A stretch of 64,000 nt of DNA from Chloroflexota bacterium (lineage in GTDB: Bacteria > Chloroflexota > Anaerolineae > Aggregatilineales > UBA2796), in the NCBI GenBank assembly GCA_021325095.1, contig JAJPHV010000112.1:124001-188000 (forward strand), given 5' to 3'. The notes under the pieces are model-generated. The model searched no databases. It was not told the origin of the DNA and worked only from the letters and a program-made list of their open reading frames with translations. Positions within the stretch are counted from its first letter, which is position 1. Each line of letters opens with the position of its first letter. Shown piece by piece: positions 9,210 through 18,153 of the stretch. The translations under genes and the position numbers were made by a program.

Positions 9210-10640
9210 GTGTCGATCCGTGTACGCCTGATGTTGCAGTGCGGCGTGTTAAGCTGTTTCATTTTAACCATCGCCATGCTACTTAGCTATGCATTTCATA
9301 CCCGCAGCCACTACGACGATCTGGACCGAATCCTGGTTGCAGAGACAACACATATAGCCACAGAAGCAGCGAATCCTGCCAACAGCCTCCAATCCTTCAA
9401 TGTGAACAGGGGAAGCAATGGCTTGGAGATCATTGTGCGTCTGTACAGTGCTGATGGCGCATTACGGCTTAGTTCGCCGAGCAGCGAGTCATTGCCATTA
9501 ACGGATACTAAGGCAGTGCTTAGGACACCGGCTGGCCCAGCGTTCGATACCCTGGCTGCCCTCGTGCCACAGTTAACCGGGTCACCGTTCATCACTGACG
9601 GCGCGTTCGGGCTGTACGATATCGCCGGACAGCGCTGGAGAGCCTACATTCTGCCGTTGCGACAAGGAAATACTATCTCCGGATACATCGAAGCGCTGAC
9701 CCCACTTGCCCGACTTGACGCCTCAATGCGCGCCTTGCGGGGACTGCTGCTGATCTTGTGGCTGATTGCCACGACCACGATGTTCTTCGGACTCTGGGTG
9801 GTTGCGTCCAGAGTGCTTTACCCCGTTGCTCAGATGACCCAGGCTGCGCAGACCATCTCCCTGTCACGTGACTTCTCGCGGCGCGTTGGTGTGCCGTCGC
9901 ATCGAGATGAACTCGGCCATCTGGCACAGACCTTTAACAACATGTTGGAGAGCCTTGAGGGTGCTTATCGCATCCAAGAGCGGTTTGTCTCGGATGCTTC
10001 ACATGAGTTGCGTGCGCCACTTACAGTTATTCAGGGCAACCTTGAGCTTCTCCACCGTCAACAGTCCATGCCCGAAGTTGAACGGGCTGAGGCACTGGCT
10101 GAGGCCGAACGCGAGGCTGCTCGCCTGGGGCGGTTGGTCGCCGAACTTCTCACCCTGGCACGAGCCGATGCTGGTGTCGTGATCAAACACAATCCTGTGG
10201 ATCTGGATGGCGTAGTGCTTGAAGCCTTTCACGAAGCACGCCAATTAGCTCACGGCCAGATACTTGCTCTCGAACCCTTTGAACCTGTCAGAGTTGACGG
10301 TGACGAGGATCGTCTCAAGCAGCTTATCTTGATTCTTCTCGACAATGCTCTGAAATATACGTCTGCCGAGGGACGAGTCACACTTGGGCTAAGGAAACGA
10401 GACGGTAATGCGGAGATCATCGTCCAGGATACCGGTGTCGGTATTTCGGCAGAGGACTTGCTCCATGTTTTTGAGCGGTTCTATCGGGCTGATCCGGCAC
10501 GGAGCCGCGATCCGGGCGGAACTGGCCTAGGATTGCCCATCGCGCGCTGGATTGCCGAACAACATGGGGGGCGTCTTACACTCAGTAGCGAGATGGGCAG
10601 GGGTACAACTGCCATAGTTTCGCTGCCCGTCAAAGCTTAG
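9210..10640 (+). CDS. Membrane sensor histidine kinase
   Basis: 476 residues starting with GTG. Two membrane helices (about 8-28 and 177-198) flank a periplasmic sensor domain of about 145 residues. A HAMP domain, the HisKA box with His265 (SDASHELRAP) and a HATPase domain with LLDNALKY, DTGVGIS and GGTGLGL follow. It is the partner of the regulator at 8532. The sensor region lacks the Met/His clusters seen in the kinase at 38245, so the signal is probably not copper itself. Confidence 0.93.
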   Translation: MSIRVRLMLQCGVLSCFILTIAMLLSYAFHTRSHYDDLDRILVAETTHIATEAANPANSLQSFNVNRGSNGLEIIVRLYSADGALRLSSPSSESLPLTDTKAVLRTPAGPAFDTLAALVPQLTGSPFITDGAFGLYDIAGQRWRAYILPLRQGNTISGYIEALTPLARLDASMRALRGLLLILWLIATTTMFFGLWVVASRVLYPVAQMTQAAQTISLSRDFSRRVGVPSHRDELGHLAQTFNNMLESLEGAYRIQERFVSDASHELRAPLTVIQGNLELLHRQQSMPEVERAEALAEAEREAARLGRLVAELLTLARADAGVVIKHNPVDLDGVVLEAFHEARQLAHGQILALEPFEPVRVDGDEDRLKQLILILLDNALKYTSAEGRVTLGLRKRDGNAEIIVQDTGVGISAEDLLHVFERFYRADPARSRDPGGTGLGLPIARWIAEQHGGRLTLSSEMGRGTTAIVSLPVKA

Positions 10641-10649
10641 GGGAGATCC

Positions 10650-11159
10650 ATGAACGAGCATAGTCGAGGAACAGCCTTGATCACAGGGGCATCCAGCGGG
10701 ATCGGCGCAGCCTTTGCCCATCGCCTTGCTGCGGAAGGCTATGAACTTGCACTGGTTGCACGACGAAAAGAGCGCCTGGCAGCCCTTGTCTCTGAATTGA
10801 ACCAACAATACCGTACCGTTGCCAAATTCCTGGTCGCAGACCTGTCCAATGACAGCGACATAGCGCAGATTGAAAGTCATATCATCGAACTTGAAAACTT
10901 GGAAATCGTGATTAATAACGCTGGCTTTGGCACGACTGGCAAGTTTGTCCAAATCGATCTCAAAAATCAGATGGATTTGGTTTGGGTTCACGTTATTGCG
11001 GCAATGCGGCTCTGCCGTGCGGCTTTACCAGGGATGGTTGCCCGAACCAAAGGGGCGATTATTAATGTGTCTTCGATTGGGGCATTTCTGCCAGCACCCG
11101 GAAACGCAACATATAACGCAACCAAAGCCTTTCTGATCAGCTTTTCGGTAGTGCGGTGA
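10650..11159 (+). pseudogene. Short-chain dehydrogenase, N-terminal part, split by insertion
   Basis: Rossmann motif TGASSGIG, the INNAG strand and the catalytic YNATK are present, so this is the front of a classical SDR oxidoreductase. The reading runs into the left end of the inserted element and stops after VVR. The sequence continues in the right flank (13769-14092) with the same SFS residues encoded by the 13 bp duplicated target. Intact length would be about 265 residues. The truncated product keeps the active-site Tyr and Lys but lacks the substrate-binding C-terminus. Confidence 0.9.
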
Positions 11160-11180
11160 GATTATCTCGCACCTGGCAAA
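11136..11180. repeat. Left target duplication and terminal inverted repeat
   Basis: ATCAGCTTTTCGG (11136-11148) is the target duplication. The element end follows: AGT-N4-TGAGATTATCTC, which matches the complement of the right end (AGT-N4-TGAGATAATCTC). The core GAGAT-T-ATCTC is itself palindromic at both ends. Confidence 0.85.
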
Positions 11181-11210
11181 TTGGGTGGTGGGATGGGGTA
11201 GGATGGGGCG

Positions 11211-12328
11211 ATGAACACAAAAACCCCTACCAACTCACGACCAGCCTTGGAAACCTTGGCGTGCATCAATGAACGCTGCACGCTGTACGGCCAACCAGGA
11301 CAGAACAATCTCACGGTACGCAAGACCTATGGGCAAGATGGCATCCGCTACTTGCGCTGTCGCTGCTGCGGGGCGGAGTTCAGCGAGCGGAAAAACACGG
11401 CGTTATGGAATACGAAAGTGGCTGAAGAAAAGGCGGTGGCCGTCGCCGAGCATTTGGCGGAGGGCTGTTGTCTGAAAGCGACGGCACGATTGGCACAAGT
11501 CCATCCCAGCGTGGTGACGCGCTTGAATCGGAAAGTTGGTGTCCATGCTGAAGCCTTCCATGACGAGCGCGTGCAGGATCTGAAAATCGTGGCGCTGGAG
11601 GCCGATGAGCGGCATGGCTATGCACAGGATAAACGTCAGCCGCAGTGGGAAGCGGAGGTCATCGACCCAGCGAGCAAGTTTGTGGTATCGCATATGCAAG
11701 GTCAGCGCGATGAAGCGCTCATCCGGCGTTTGCTGGAAGATTCAGCCAAGCGCCTTGCCAATCGTCAGCATCTGGTACTGTTCACCGACGGTGAAGCCAG
11801 TTATGTCAGCTTGTTCCCAGCGATTTTTGGGCAAGCCTATCGTCCCAGTCGGCAGGGCAGTTGCGGGCGCTTTCCCGACGTGCGCTACCGTATCCCGCGC
11901 ACGCTGGCGCATGTGCAAATCGTCAAGCGGCGCGAAGGGCAGCGCGTGGTAGAAGTCGATATCCGCTACGCGCATGGCTCCCAACGTTGCGTCCAACGTG
12001 TCCTGGAGCAACTGGGTTACACCACACCCAATACCTCCGCCATTGAGCGGCGGAACGGCACCGCGCGACGCATGAATGCTCATCAGGTTCGCCGTTCGTT
12101 GGCTTTTTCGCGACGGGATGACACCAAAATCGCGCTCGGCTGGTGGGGCTTGACCATCTACAACTGGTGTCGTCCACATCGCTCGCTGCGTCTGCGCTTG
12201 GCTCAGCCCCAAGGCAAAAAAAGTTCGAGCCGCGCACTCCGGCGATGGCACTGGGGCTTACTGACCACATCTGGGCAAGTCGTGATATCCTGCTCTGGCC
12301 GGTGTTTCCCTCCGCAGGTGCGAGCTGA
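11211..12328 (+). CDS. IS1-like DDE transposase, probably made by -1 frameshift
   Basis: The N-terminus has a zinc-finger pair of CxxC motifs (RCRCCG) and a helix-turn-helix, like InsA fused to InsB. The catalytic part shows acidic residues in EADERHGYAQ, FTDGEASY and SAIERRNGTARRMN, spaced as the DDE triad. At 12216-12222 a run of seven A occurs. The unshifted frame then loses all family resemblance, although it stays open to 12671, while the -1 frame continues with KFEPRTPAMALGLTDHIW and stops at 12328, the usual C-terminus of such transposases. The product would be about 372 residues. A one-base assembly error or decay is the alternative to slippage. Confidence 0.8.
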
Positions 12329-12667
12329 GTTCATGTCACGACCAACTTTTGAGAGTCGCGCACTTTGGCAGACCGTTCTGATCCCGATCACCAACCACAA
12401 ACGGCTCAGCAAGCTGGTAGACGAGGTTATTACTTACAGGGAGAGTCGCTGCTGCAAGCAGGCAATGACCCATGCGAATGACAGGCAAACCCCATATAGC
12501 TATGGTAGAATGTCACTAGAAAATTGCACGGTGCGTCATGCCGAGACCACTTTGGGACTGAAGATTAGACTTGGGGTGCGCCAGGGGAGACTCATGAGGT
12601 TGGCTATTCGATTAAGCACGTTCCTCACATATTCGCTACTTGGATCGGCGCTTGCCTCGAGGACACC

Positions 12668-13606
12668 GTGACAGACGCTATGCTCCCGGCCACATTGCTT
12701 GGAGATTATCCAGCCAAGGCGGTGCGTATCGTCGAGCCGTTTGGGGCGGGCGGTGGACCCGATCTGTTGGCGCGTGCCCTCGCCCAGCAGCTCTGTGAGC
12801 TATGGGGCCAGCCGGTGACAGTGGAGAACATCACCGGGGCGGGAGCCACGGCGGGCCCCGCGCAGGTCGCGCAGTCACCAGCCGACGGTTACACGTTGCT
12901 CATCAACACCAACGCCCAGGCCTACAGCGCGGCGTTGCAGAACCTCCCGTATGACCCCTTGCGGGATTTCATCCCGGTCATTCCGCTCACGAGCCAGCCC
13001 TACGTCTTGGTCGCAGGCGAATCGGCTGGTGTGACCACTGTGGGCGAGCTCGTCGCGGCGGCGAAGGCAAAGCCGGGTAAGCTCGTGTTTGGCTCGACCG
13101 GTGTAGGCACTGGCACGCACGTCGGAGTCGAGCGATTCAATCGGTCGGCGGGCATCAAGGCGCGGCATTTGCCTCCCCGACCGACCGATTCCATCGCCAA
13201 CACGCTGGCCAACGTGATCGCTGGGCACACCACTTACTGCATATTGCCCATCGATATTGCCCTTCCCGCCATACGCGAAGGCAAGCTCATGGCACTAGGG
13301 GTAACGACCACGCGTCGCTCACCGCTGCTGCCGCAAGTGCCGACGATCGCCGAAGCGGGCCTCGCCGGATTCACCTTCCCGATTTGGTACGGCGTCTGGG
13401 TGCCGGCTGGCACGCCGACTGGCCTGGTTGACAAGCTGGTGAGGGACATTGGACGCGTGCTGGCCGCTCAGCCGATGCGCGACTGGATTGGCAAGCACGG
13501 CGGTGAGCCGATGACGATGACGCAGCCCGAGTTCGCGCGCTTCGTGCTGAGCGAGAGCGAAAGGGCGGCGCAGATCCTCAAGGCCGCTGGGAGCCAGCTC
13601 CAATAG
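12668..13606 (+). CDS. Bug/TctC-type periplasmic solute-binding protein, signal peptide out of frame
   Basis: About 312 residues with the family hallmarks DYPAKAVRIV, FGAGGGPDLLARALAQQL, QSPADGYTLLIN and the closing VLSESERAAQILK. Bug proteins bind carboxylates or other solutes outside the membrane for tripartite tricarboxylate transporters. The expected signal peptide exists just upstream (12594, MRLAIRLSTFLTY...LGSALA) but in a different frame, so the two parts are separated by a frameshift near 12660-12680. The gene is more GC-rich than its neighbours and the family is typical of Betaproteobacteria, so it looks acquired. No TctAB membrane genes are near, so it is probably non-functional. 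Confidence 0.75.
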   Translation: MTDAMLPATLLGDYPAKAVRIVEPFGAGGGPDLLARALAQQLCELWGQPVTVENITGAGATAGPAQVAQSPADGYTLLINTNAQAYSAALQNLPYDPLRDFIPVIPLTSQPYVLVAGESAGVTTVGELVAAAKAKPGKLVFGSTGVGTGTHVGVERFNRSAGIKARHLPPRPTDSIANTLANVIAGHTTYCILPIDIALPAIREGKLMALGVTTTRRSPLLPQVPTIAEAGLAGFTFPIWYGVWVPAGTPTGLVDKLVRDIGRVLAAQPMRDWIGKHGGEPMTMTQPEFARFVLSESERAAQILKAAGSQLQ

Positions 13607-13677
13607 TCGTGTGGGTCCGATAACTCGTCCGCCAACGTTTTTTCTCTCAAGCTGCTCATTGGTAGTCGTAGTGCAAG

Positions 13678-13712
13678 CCACCCACACCTCGGTGGGTGGG
13701 CGTGTCACGCCC
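13678..13712. repeat. Twin hairpins near the right end of the element
   Basis: Two perfect, slightly overlapping inverted repeats: CCACCCAC / GTGGGTGG with a 6-base loop (13678-13699) and GGGCGTG-T-CACGCCC (13698-13712). No T tract follows, so a simple terminator is unlikely. They may stop read-through or be part of the element end. Confidence 0.5.
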
Positions 13713-13739
13713 ACGTGCACCTCGACACCCGTTTTCTAC

Positions 13740-13781
13740 CAGCAACTATGAGATTATCTCATATTACTATCAGCTTTTCGG
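13740..13781. repeat. Right terminal inverted repeat and target duplication
   Basis: The end sequence read inward is AGTAATATGAGATAATCTC, the partner of the left end. The second copy of ATCAGCTTTTCGG (13769-13781) follows, and from there the SDR frame resumes. Confidence 0.85.
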
Positions 13782-14092
13782 AGAGTCTCCAAATGGAACT
13801 ACGAGGAACAGGTGTCAAAATCCAGGCACTGTGTCCAGGCTTTACTTACACAGGGTTTCATGACCAGCCAGAGTATGCGGCTTTTGATCGCACGGTGATC
13901 CCGAAAGCGTTGTGGTCGTCAGCGGACAAAGTAGCGGCTGAATCGCTCAGTGCACTGGGGCGAAGACAGGTGATTTGCATTCCCGGCTTCAACAACCGCT
14001 TACTTGTGGCTTTGTCACGCAGCAGCCTCACTGCCCCTCTGCTCCGCGCTGCTGCAAGTTCCGTCACAAGAAGCATTAGGGTCAATAAGTGA
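13769..14092 (+). pseudogene. Short-chain dehydrogenase, C-terminal part
   Basis: Continues the SDR begun at 10650: ISFSESLQMELRGTGVKIQALCPGFTYTGF and about 70 further residues to a stop at 14092. The motif CPGFTYTGF corresponds to the PG loop after the active site. No start codon with a ribosome-binding site lies at the junction, so this half is presumably untranslated. Confidence 0.88.
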
Positions 14093-14170
14093 CTCGGTCC
14101 AGCTTTGCTCTTGTTAACAAACTATCAATGCGATTGGCTTCAATCGAAGTCCAATTACAGGAGAATCTGA

Positions 14171-14596
14171 GTGACCACACCTCGATCTTATTCCTCAACG
14201 ATTTTGGCCTTCTGCGGAATAATCGTGATCGGAATCGGGCTTTACTTCGTATTTCTGCGTCCGCCACTGTTGCCAGAAGATGTCCGCTTTACTGGGCTTT
14301 CTGCTTCAGATATTCAATCATCCTTGCCGGGTCTCAGCACCTGGCTTCGTTGGGTATTTACTGTAATGGGTGGCTTTATCGTAAGTTCGGGGCTGTTCAC
14401 GGTTTATTTTGCAATTACCTCGTTTCGGATGCGGGCGCGTGGTGCAGGATGGATTGTGAGCCTCAGTGGACTAGCCTCGATTGGATCGATGAGTCTCGTC
14501 AACCTCTTCGTTATTCACTCGGATTTCCAATGGATTCTGCTTGGCCTGGCACTAATATGGGGAAGTGCCGTGATACTGTACCTGCGCAAAAGATAG
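14171..14596 (+). CDS. Four-helix membrane protein, hypothetical
   Basis: 141 residues from a GTG with AGGAGA in front. Four hydrophobic helices are visible: about 10-28, 60-82, 92-110 and 118-136. A short loop after helix 1 (LPEDVRFTGLSASDI) resembles those of small uncharacterised membrane proteins. The gene lies 78 bp after the broken SDR and was probably its operon partner before the insertion. No function is assigned. Confidence 0.6.
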   Translation: MTTPRSYSSTILAFCGIIVIGIGLYFVFLRPPLLPEDVRFTGLSASDIQSSLPGLSTWLRWVFTVMGGFIVSSGLFTVYFAITSFRMRARGAGWIVSLSGLASIGSMSLVNLFVIHSDFQWILLGLALIWGSAVILYLRKR

Positions 14597-14886
14597 CAGC
14601 CTGTGTGCTGCCGGTCAAGATTCCGGCAAGCCGTTGGCTGTTGCATACGGATTACGGACTGCAATCCATAATAGAGGCATCTTCTACTCCCAATAGCATT
14701 CAATTTCCTCAGGATTCCATCAACCTAACCTCAGTCACCCATCAGGAAATACGGCGACAATTTCCCCAAAAGACTTGATCGTTGGCTTTGGAGCCAAATG
14801 ACAACACAGGCTCCCTTAACAATGGTCGCCACGTCAGGTCAAGCACAACGGATGGTGTAGCCGATAGATGGGAGAAGATGCACGTC

Positions 14887-15084
14887 ATGGCGGAGTTCAT
14901 TCAGACTTACGGCCAGTCGGTGGCCTATGGGCTGTTTATTTTGATCTTGATCTTGCTCCTGCTTTACATTGTGGTTATGCGCCCAAAAGCGACCTGCTGC
15001 AGTACAAGCCGCCAGCCTGCCGATTCTGATCGCCATAACGAAAAGTTGGGCAGTACGATAATGGCAGAGAAGCGGTCAGAATAG
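14887..15084 (+). CDS. Small single-pass membrane protein, hypothetical
   Basis: 65 residues. A strong helix (VAYGLFILILILLLLYIVVM) is followed by RPKATCC, which places a Cys pair just inside or outside the membrane, then a polar tail. GGAGAAG sits about 9 bp before this ATG; the one at 14878 is too close to it. It lies on the approach to the copA operon. Confidence 0.4.
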   Translation: MAEFIQTYGQSVAYGLFILILILLLLYIVVMRPKATCCSTSRQPADSDRHNEKLGSTIMAEKRSE

Positions 15085-15146
15085 CCAAGTAAAAACCCCG
15101 TGCCCAAGGTTGCTTTGAAGGGTGAGCCTCGAATACCCAACGTGCA

Positions 15147-15314
15147 ATGGAAATGACTGTAGAGCCCGAACACATCACGCTGCCCGTCCACAACCTGGCT
15201 TATGCCGGAGGAGGGGCGCTCACTATCGAGCGTGTCCCTGCTCACACCCCTGGGGTCGTTCAGATCTATATCAACGCGGCTGGCAAAGCAGTACTTGACC
15301 TCGCCATCGGCTGA
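15147..15314 (+). CDS. Truncated HMA-like protein with Gly-rich metal loop
   Basis: 55 residues. ITLPVHNLAYAGGGALTIERVPAHTPGVVQIYINAAGKAV aligns closely with the HMA-like protein at 6529, but the metal cysteines are gone (NLAYAGGGA) and a stop removes the second half of the fold. There is no clear ribosome-binding site. It is most likely a decayed paralogue. Confidence 0.5.
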   Translation: MEMTVEPEHITLPVHNLAYAGGGALTIERVPAHTPGVVQIYINAAGKAVLDLAIG

Positions 15315-15434
15315 AAATCCCCCGTTTTCCCCAGGATTTTTCTCTACTCTCAATTCATCAGGAAAACATCAGTATTGCCTCAGACCACCATCAGGAACGA
15401 ATGCGATGCTATTGACCGTAGATAACGGCAATTG

Positions 15435-15462
15435 AGCGCTCCCAAGCAATGCCAGGAGCGCT
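15435..15462. repeat. Inverted repeat ahead of copA
   Basis: AGCGCTCC at 15435-15442 and GGAGCGCT at 15455-15462 are perfect complements with a 12-base spacer. They lie 10 bp before the ribosome-binding site of copA. This could be a repressor site or an RNA hairpin controlling translation. Confidence 0.4.
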
Positions 15463-15480
15463 TCGGTGAGGAGGAAAGGC

Positions 15481-18153
15481 ATGTTCAAAACAAACGTGGC
15501 GGAACCACAAACGATCACCGCTGTCCGTGACCCCGTCTGTGGCATGGAAATCGATCCAGACCAGGCTTACGCATCTCGCAGCGTCGCTGAGGAGGTGTTT
15601 TATTTTTGCTCGAAGCGCTGCGTGGAGCAGTTTGACCGCGAGCACTTGGCGTCGGCCACCACCGGTGTTGCGGATGCGGCAGGGGCGCGCTGGATTGAGC
15701 TGCCCGTCGCCGATCTAAACGGTAATCATGGGGCGGATCATCTAGCGGAACGCCTCGCCAAGCTGTCGGGTGTCCGCAAAGTAACCGCCAACGCGAAGGC
15801 AAAATTGGTTCGTGTCGAGTTCGACACGGCTGCAACCAGTGTCGAGTCCATTATCAATTGTGCTGATGAGGCCGGTTACGCTGTAGGACATGCAACCACT
15901 CGGCTCGCCATCAAAGGGATGGACTGCGGGTCTTGCGTTGCCACGATTGAACAGGCACTGAAGCAAACCTCAGGGGTTCTTGAGGCGAACGTTAATCTTG
16001 CCACCACACAGGCCCAAATCGAATATGTCCCCGGCCTTGTCGATACAGCCGGGTTAACCAGAGCGATTGAAGCGGCAGGCTATCGAGCCACTGAGGTGGT
16101 CTCTGCATCTGAAACCGTCGTGGACCGCGAAGCGCAAGAGCGTGACCGCGAATATCAGACTCTGCTGCGTAAGTTCTGGTTTGCAGCCGTCATTTCCGTC
16201 CCGGTGGTCATTTTGTCGTATCCGCAGTTCTTTCCAGTGCTGCGCGACCTGTTGCCAAAGGGAAGTGAAGCCCTGCGACTCGTGTGGGGCTTGCTGGGCG
16301 TGATTACTGTTCCCGTCCTTGCCTGGTCTGGCAGCCAGTTCTTCAGCGGCGCATGGTCCGCTCTCAAACATCGCCAGGCCAACATGCACACCTTGATCTC
16401 GCTGGGCATTTCAGCCGCGTGGATTTACTCGACTGTCGCAGTGTTATTCCCGCAGCTTTTCCCGTCGTCCGATTTGGCTGAGGTGTTTTACGATGTAACC
16501 GCTGTCGTCACCGCGCTGGTTGTCCTGGGACTGGCCCTGGAAATAAAAGCGAAAGGGCGCACCAGCGAAGCGATCAAAAAGCTCATCGGACTTCAGGCGA
16601 AGACAGCCCGTGTAGTTCGGAATGGGACTGAAGTCGATATTCCCGTCGAGGAAGTGCTGGTCGGTGACACGGTGGTCATGCGCCCCGGCGAGAAGATACC
16701 CGTCGATGGTGTCGTTCTGGAAGGCAATTCATCCGTCGATGAGAGCATGATCACCGGCGAATCGATCCCGGTCGAGAAACGCCCAGGCGACCAAATCATT
16801 GGCGCGACGATGAACCAGACTGGCAGCTTCTCCTTCCGCGCCACCAAGGTTGGGAAAGACACGGCGTTGGCGCAGATTATTCGTCTGGTTCAGGATGCGC
16901 AAGGTTCCAAAGCGCCCATCCAGCGCGTCGTTGACCAGGTTTCTCATTACTTTGTGCCAACCGTTATGATCTTGGCTGTCGCGGCAGCCGTTGTCTGGTT
17001 TGTTTTCGGCCCCCAACCAGCGTTCATCTACGCCCTGATTGTTTTCGTCACGACGCTGATTATTGCCTGCCCATGCGCACTTGGACTCGCCACGCCGACC
17101 AGCCTGACCGTCGGCATTGGCAAAGGGGCCGAGCAGGGCATTCTGATCCGCTCCGGTGACGCACTCCAGACGACCCAACGGCTCCAGACCATCGTTCTGG
17201 ACAAGACTGGCACCATCACCAAGGGTAAGCCGGAACTCACCGACGTCCTTGCAGAGACCGGCTTCGAAGAGGATGCCGTACTCTGGCTGGCTGCATCAGT
17301 CGAGCGAAACTCCGAACATCCGCTGGCAAATGCCATTGTCGAAGGCGCGAAAGCGCGCGGGTTGAAACTGCTAAAGGTGACGAACTTCAATGCCATCCCC
17401 GGTCACGGCGTTGAAGCGCACGTCGCTGACCGAGACATCCTGCTCGGCAACGCCAAGCTGATGGCAATGAAAGACATCTCGCTGGGGCGACTCGAAGCTG
17501 AGGCGCGTCGCCTGGCCGACGATGGCAAGACTCCGATGTTCATCACGATTGACAAGAAGGCAGCAGGCATCATCGCTGTTGCTGACACCGTCAAAGAAGA
17601 CTCAGTGGCAGCCATCGCTGCGTTCAGACGACTGGGGCTTGAGGTGGTGATGATCACGGGCGACAACCGGCGAACGGCACAAGCCATCGGACGACAGGTG
17701 GGCGTAGACCGGGTGCTGGCCGAGGTCTTGCCCCAGGACAAGGCGCACGAAGTGCAAAAACTTCAGCTTGAGGGCAAGAAGGTGGGCATGGTTGGCGATG
17801 GCATCAACGATGCGCCTGCGCTCGCCCAGGCGGATGTAGGCTTTGCTATCGGTACAGGGACAGACGTTGCCATCGAGGCCGCCGATATTACGCTGATCAG
17901 TGGCAGTCTCAAAGGCGTCGTGACTGCCGTCGAAATCTCGAAAGCAACCATGCGCAACGTCTATCAAAACCTGGTCGGGGCTTTTATCTACAACACGCTT
18001 GGCCTGCCCATCGCCATGGGCGTCCTTTATCCGTTCTTTGGCCTCTTGCTAAGTCCGATACTGGCTGCCGGTGCAATGGCTGCCAGTTCAGTCACCGTGG
18101 TAACGAATGCCAACCGCCTGCGTGGTTGGAAACCGAAGGAGCTACTGAAATGA
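15481..18153 (+). CDS. copA: Cu(I)-exporting P1B-type ATPase with YHS and HMA domains
   Basis: 890 residues. An N-terminal YHS domain (DPVCGMEI, YFCSKRC, 17-52) precedes a cysteine-free HMA-like segment (72-135) and a true HMA (GMDCGSC, 146-152). The pump has TGES near 425, the membrane copper site CPC at 530-532, the phosphorylated Asp574 in DKTGT, SEHP and GDGINDAP near 772. YN in helix 7 and MAASS in helix 8 complete the Cu(I) signature. It moves Cu(I) out of the cytoplasm. GAGGAGG precedes the ATG at 15481; the GTG at 15466 is rejected. Its stop overlaps the next start (ATGA). Confidence 0.96.
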   Translation: MFKTNVAEPQTITAVRDPVCGMEIDPDQAYASRSVAEEVFYFCSKRCVEQFDREHLASATTGVADAAGARWIELPVADLNGNHGADHLAERLAKLSGVRKVTANAKAKLVRVEFDTAATSVESIINCADEAGYAVGHATTRLAIKGMDCGSCVATIEQALKQTSGVLEANVNLATTQAQIEYVPGLVDTAGLTRAIEAAGYRATEVVSASETVVDREAQERDREYQTLLRKFWFAAVISVPVVILSYPQFFPVLRDLLPKGSEALRLVWGLLGVITVPVLAWSGSQFFSGAWSALKHRQANMHTLISLGISAAWIYSTVAVLFPQLFPSSDLAEVFYDVTAVVTALVVLGLALEIKAKGRTSEAIKKLIGLQAKTARVVRNGTEVDIPVEEVLVGDTVVMRPGEKIPVDGVVLEGNSSVDESMITGESIPVEKRPGDQIIGATMNQTGSFSFRATKVGKDTALAQIIRLVQDAQGSKAPIQRVVDQVSHYFVPTVMILAVAAAVVWFVFGPQPAFIYALIVFVTTLIIACPCALGLATPTSLTVGIGKGAEQGILIRSGDALQTTQRLQTIVLDKTGTITKGKPELTDVLAETGFEEDAVLWLAASVERNSEHPLANAIVEGAKARGLKLLKVTNFNAIPGHGVEAHVADRDILLGNAKLMAMKDISLGRLEAEARRLADDGKTPMFITIDKKAAGIIAVADTVKEDSVAAIAAFRRLGLEVVMITGDNRRTAQAIGRQVGVDRVLAEVLPQDKAHEVQKLQLEGKKVGMVGDGINDAPALAQADVGFAIGTGTDVAIEAADITLISGSLKGVVTAVEISKATMRNVYQNLVGAFIYNTLGLPIAMGVLYPFFGLLLSPILAAGAMAASSVTVVTNANRLRGWKPKELLK

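Larger units (their letters stand above)
11149..13768 (+). mobile_element. IS1-like insertion element of 2.62 kb carrying a Bug-family gene
   Basis: Bounded by the 13 bp direct repeat ATCAGCTTTTCGG (11136-11148 and 13769-13781) and imperfect terminal inverted repeats. It interrupts the SDR gene, whose two halves join exactly through the duplication. It encodes a DDE transposase (11211-12328) and a solute-binding protein gene (12668-13606) that is unusual cargo for a simple insertion sequence. The repeat length is at the long end of what IS1-type elements make. Because both genes lie between one pair of ends, they appear to have moved together. Confidence 0.85.

Noticed and set aside
12329..12671. 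Continuation of the transposase frame beyond 12222
   Set aside because: The unshifted frame stays open but has no transposase-like sequence; only its end (from 12594) resembles something, a signal peptide for the next gene.
15421..15440. GGCAATTGAGCG before the first copA, similar to the operator half-sites
   Set aside because: No -10 follows at the required distance and no second site is present.
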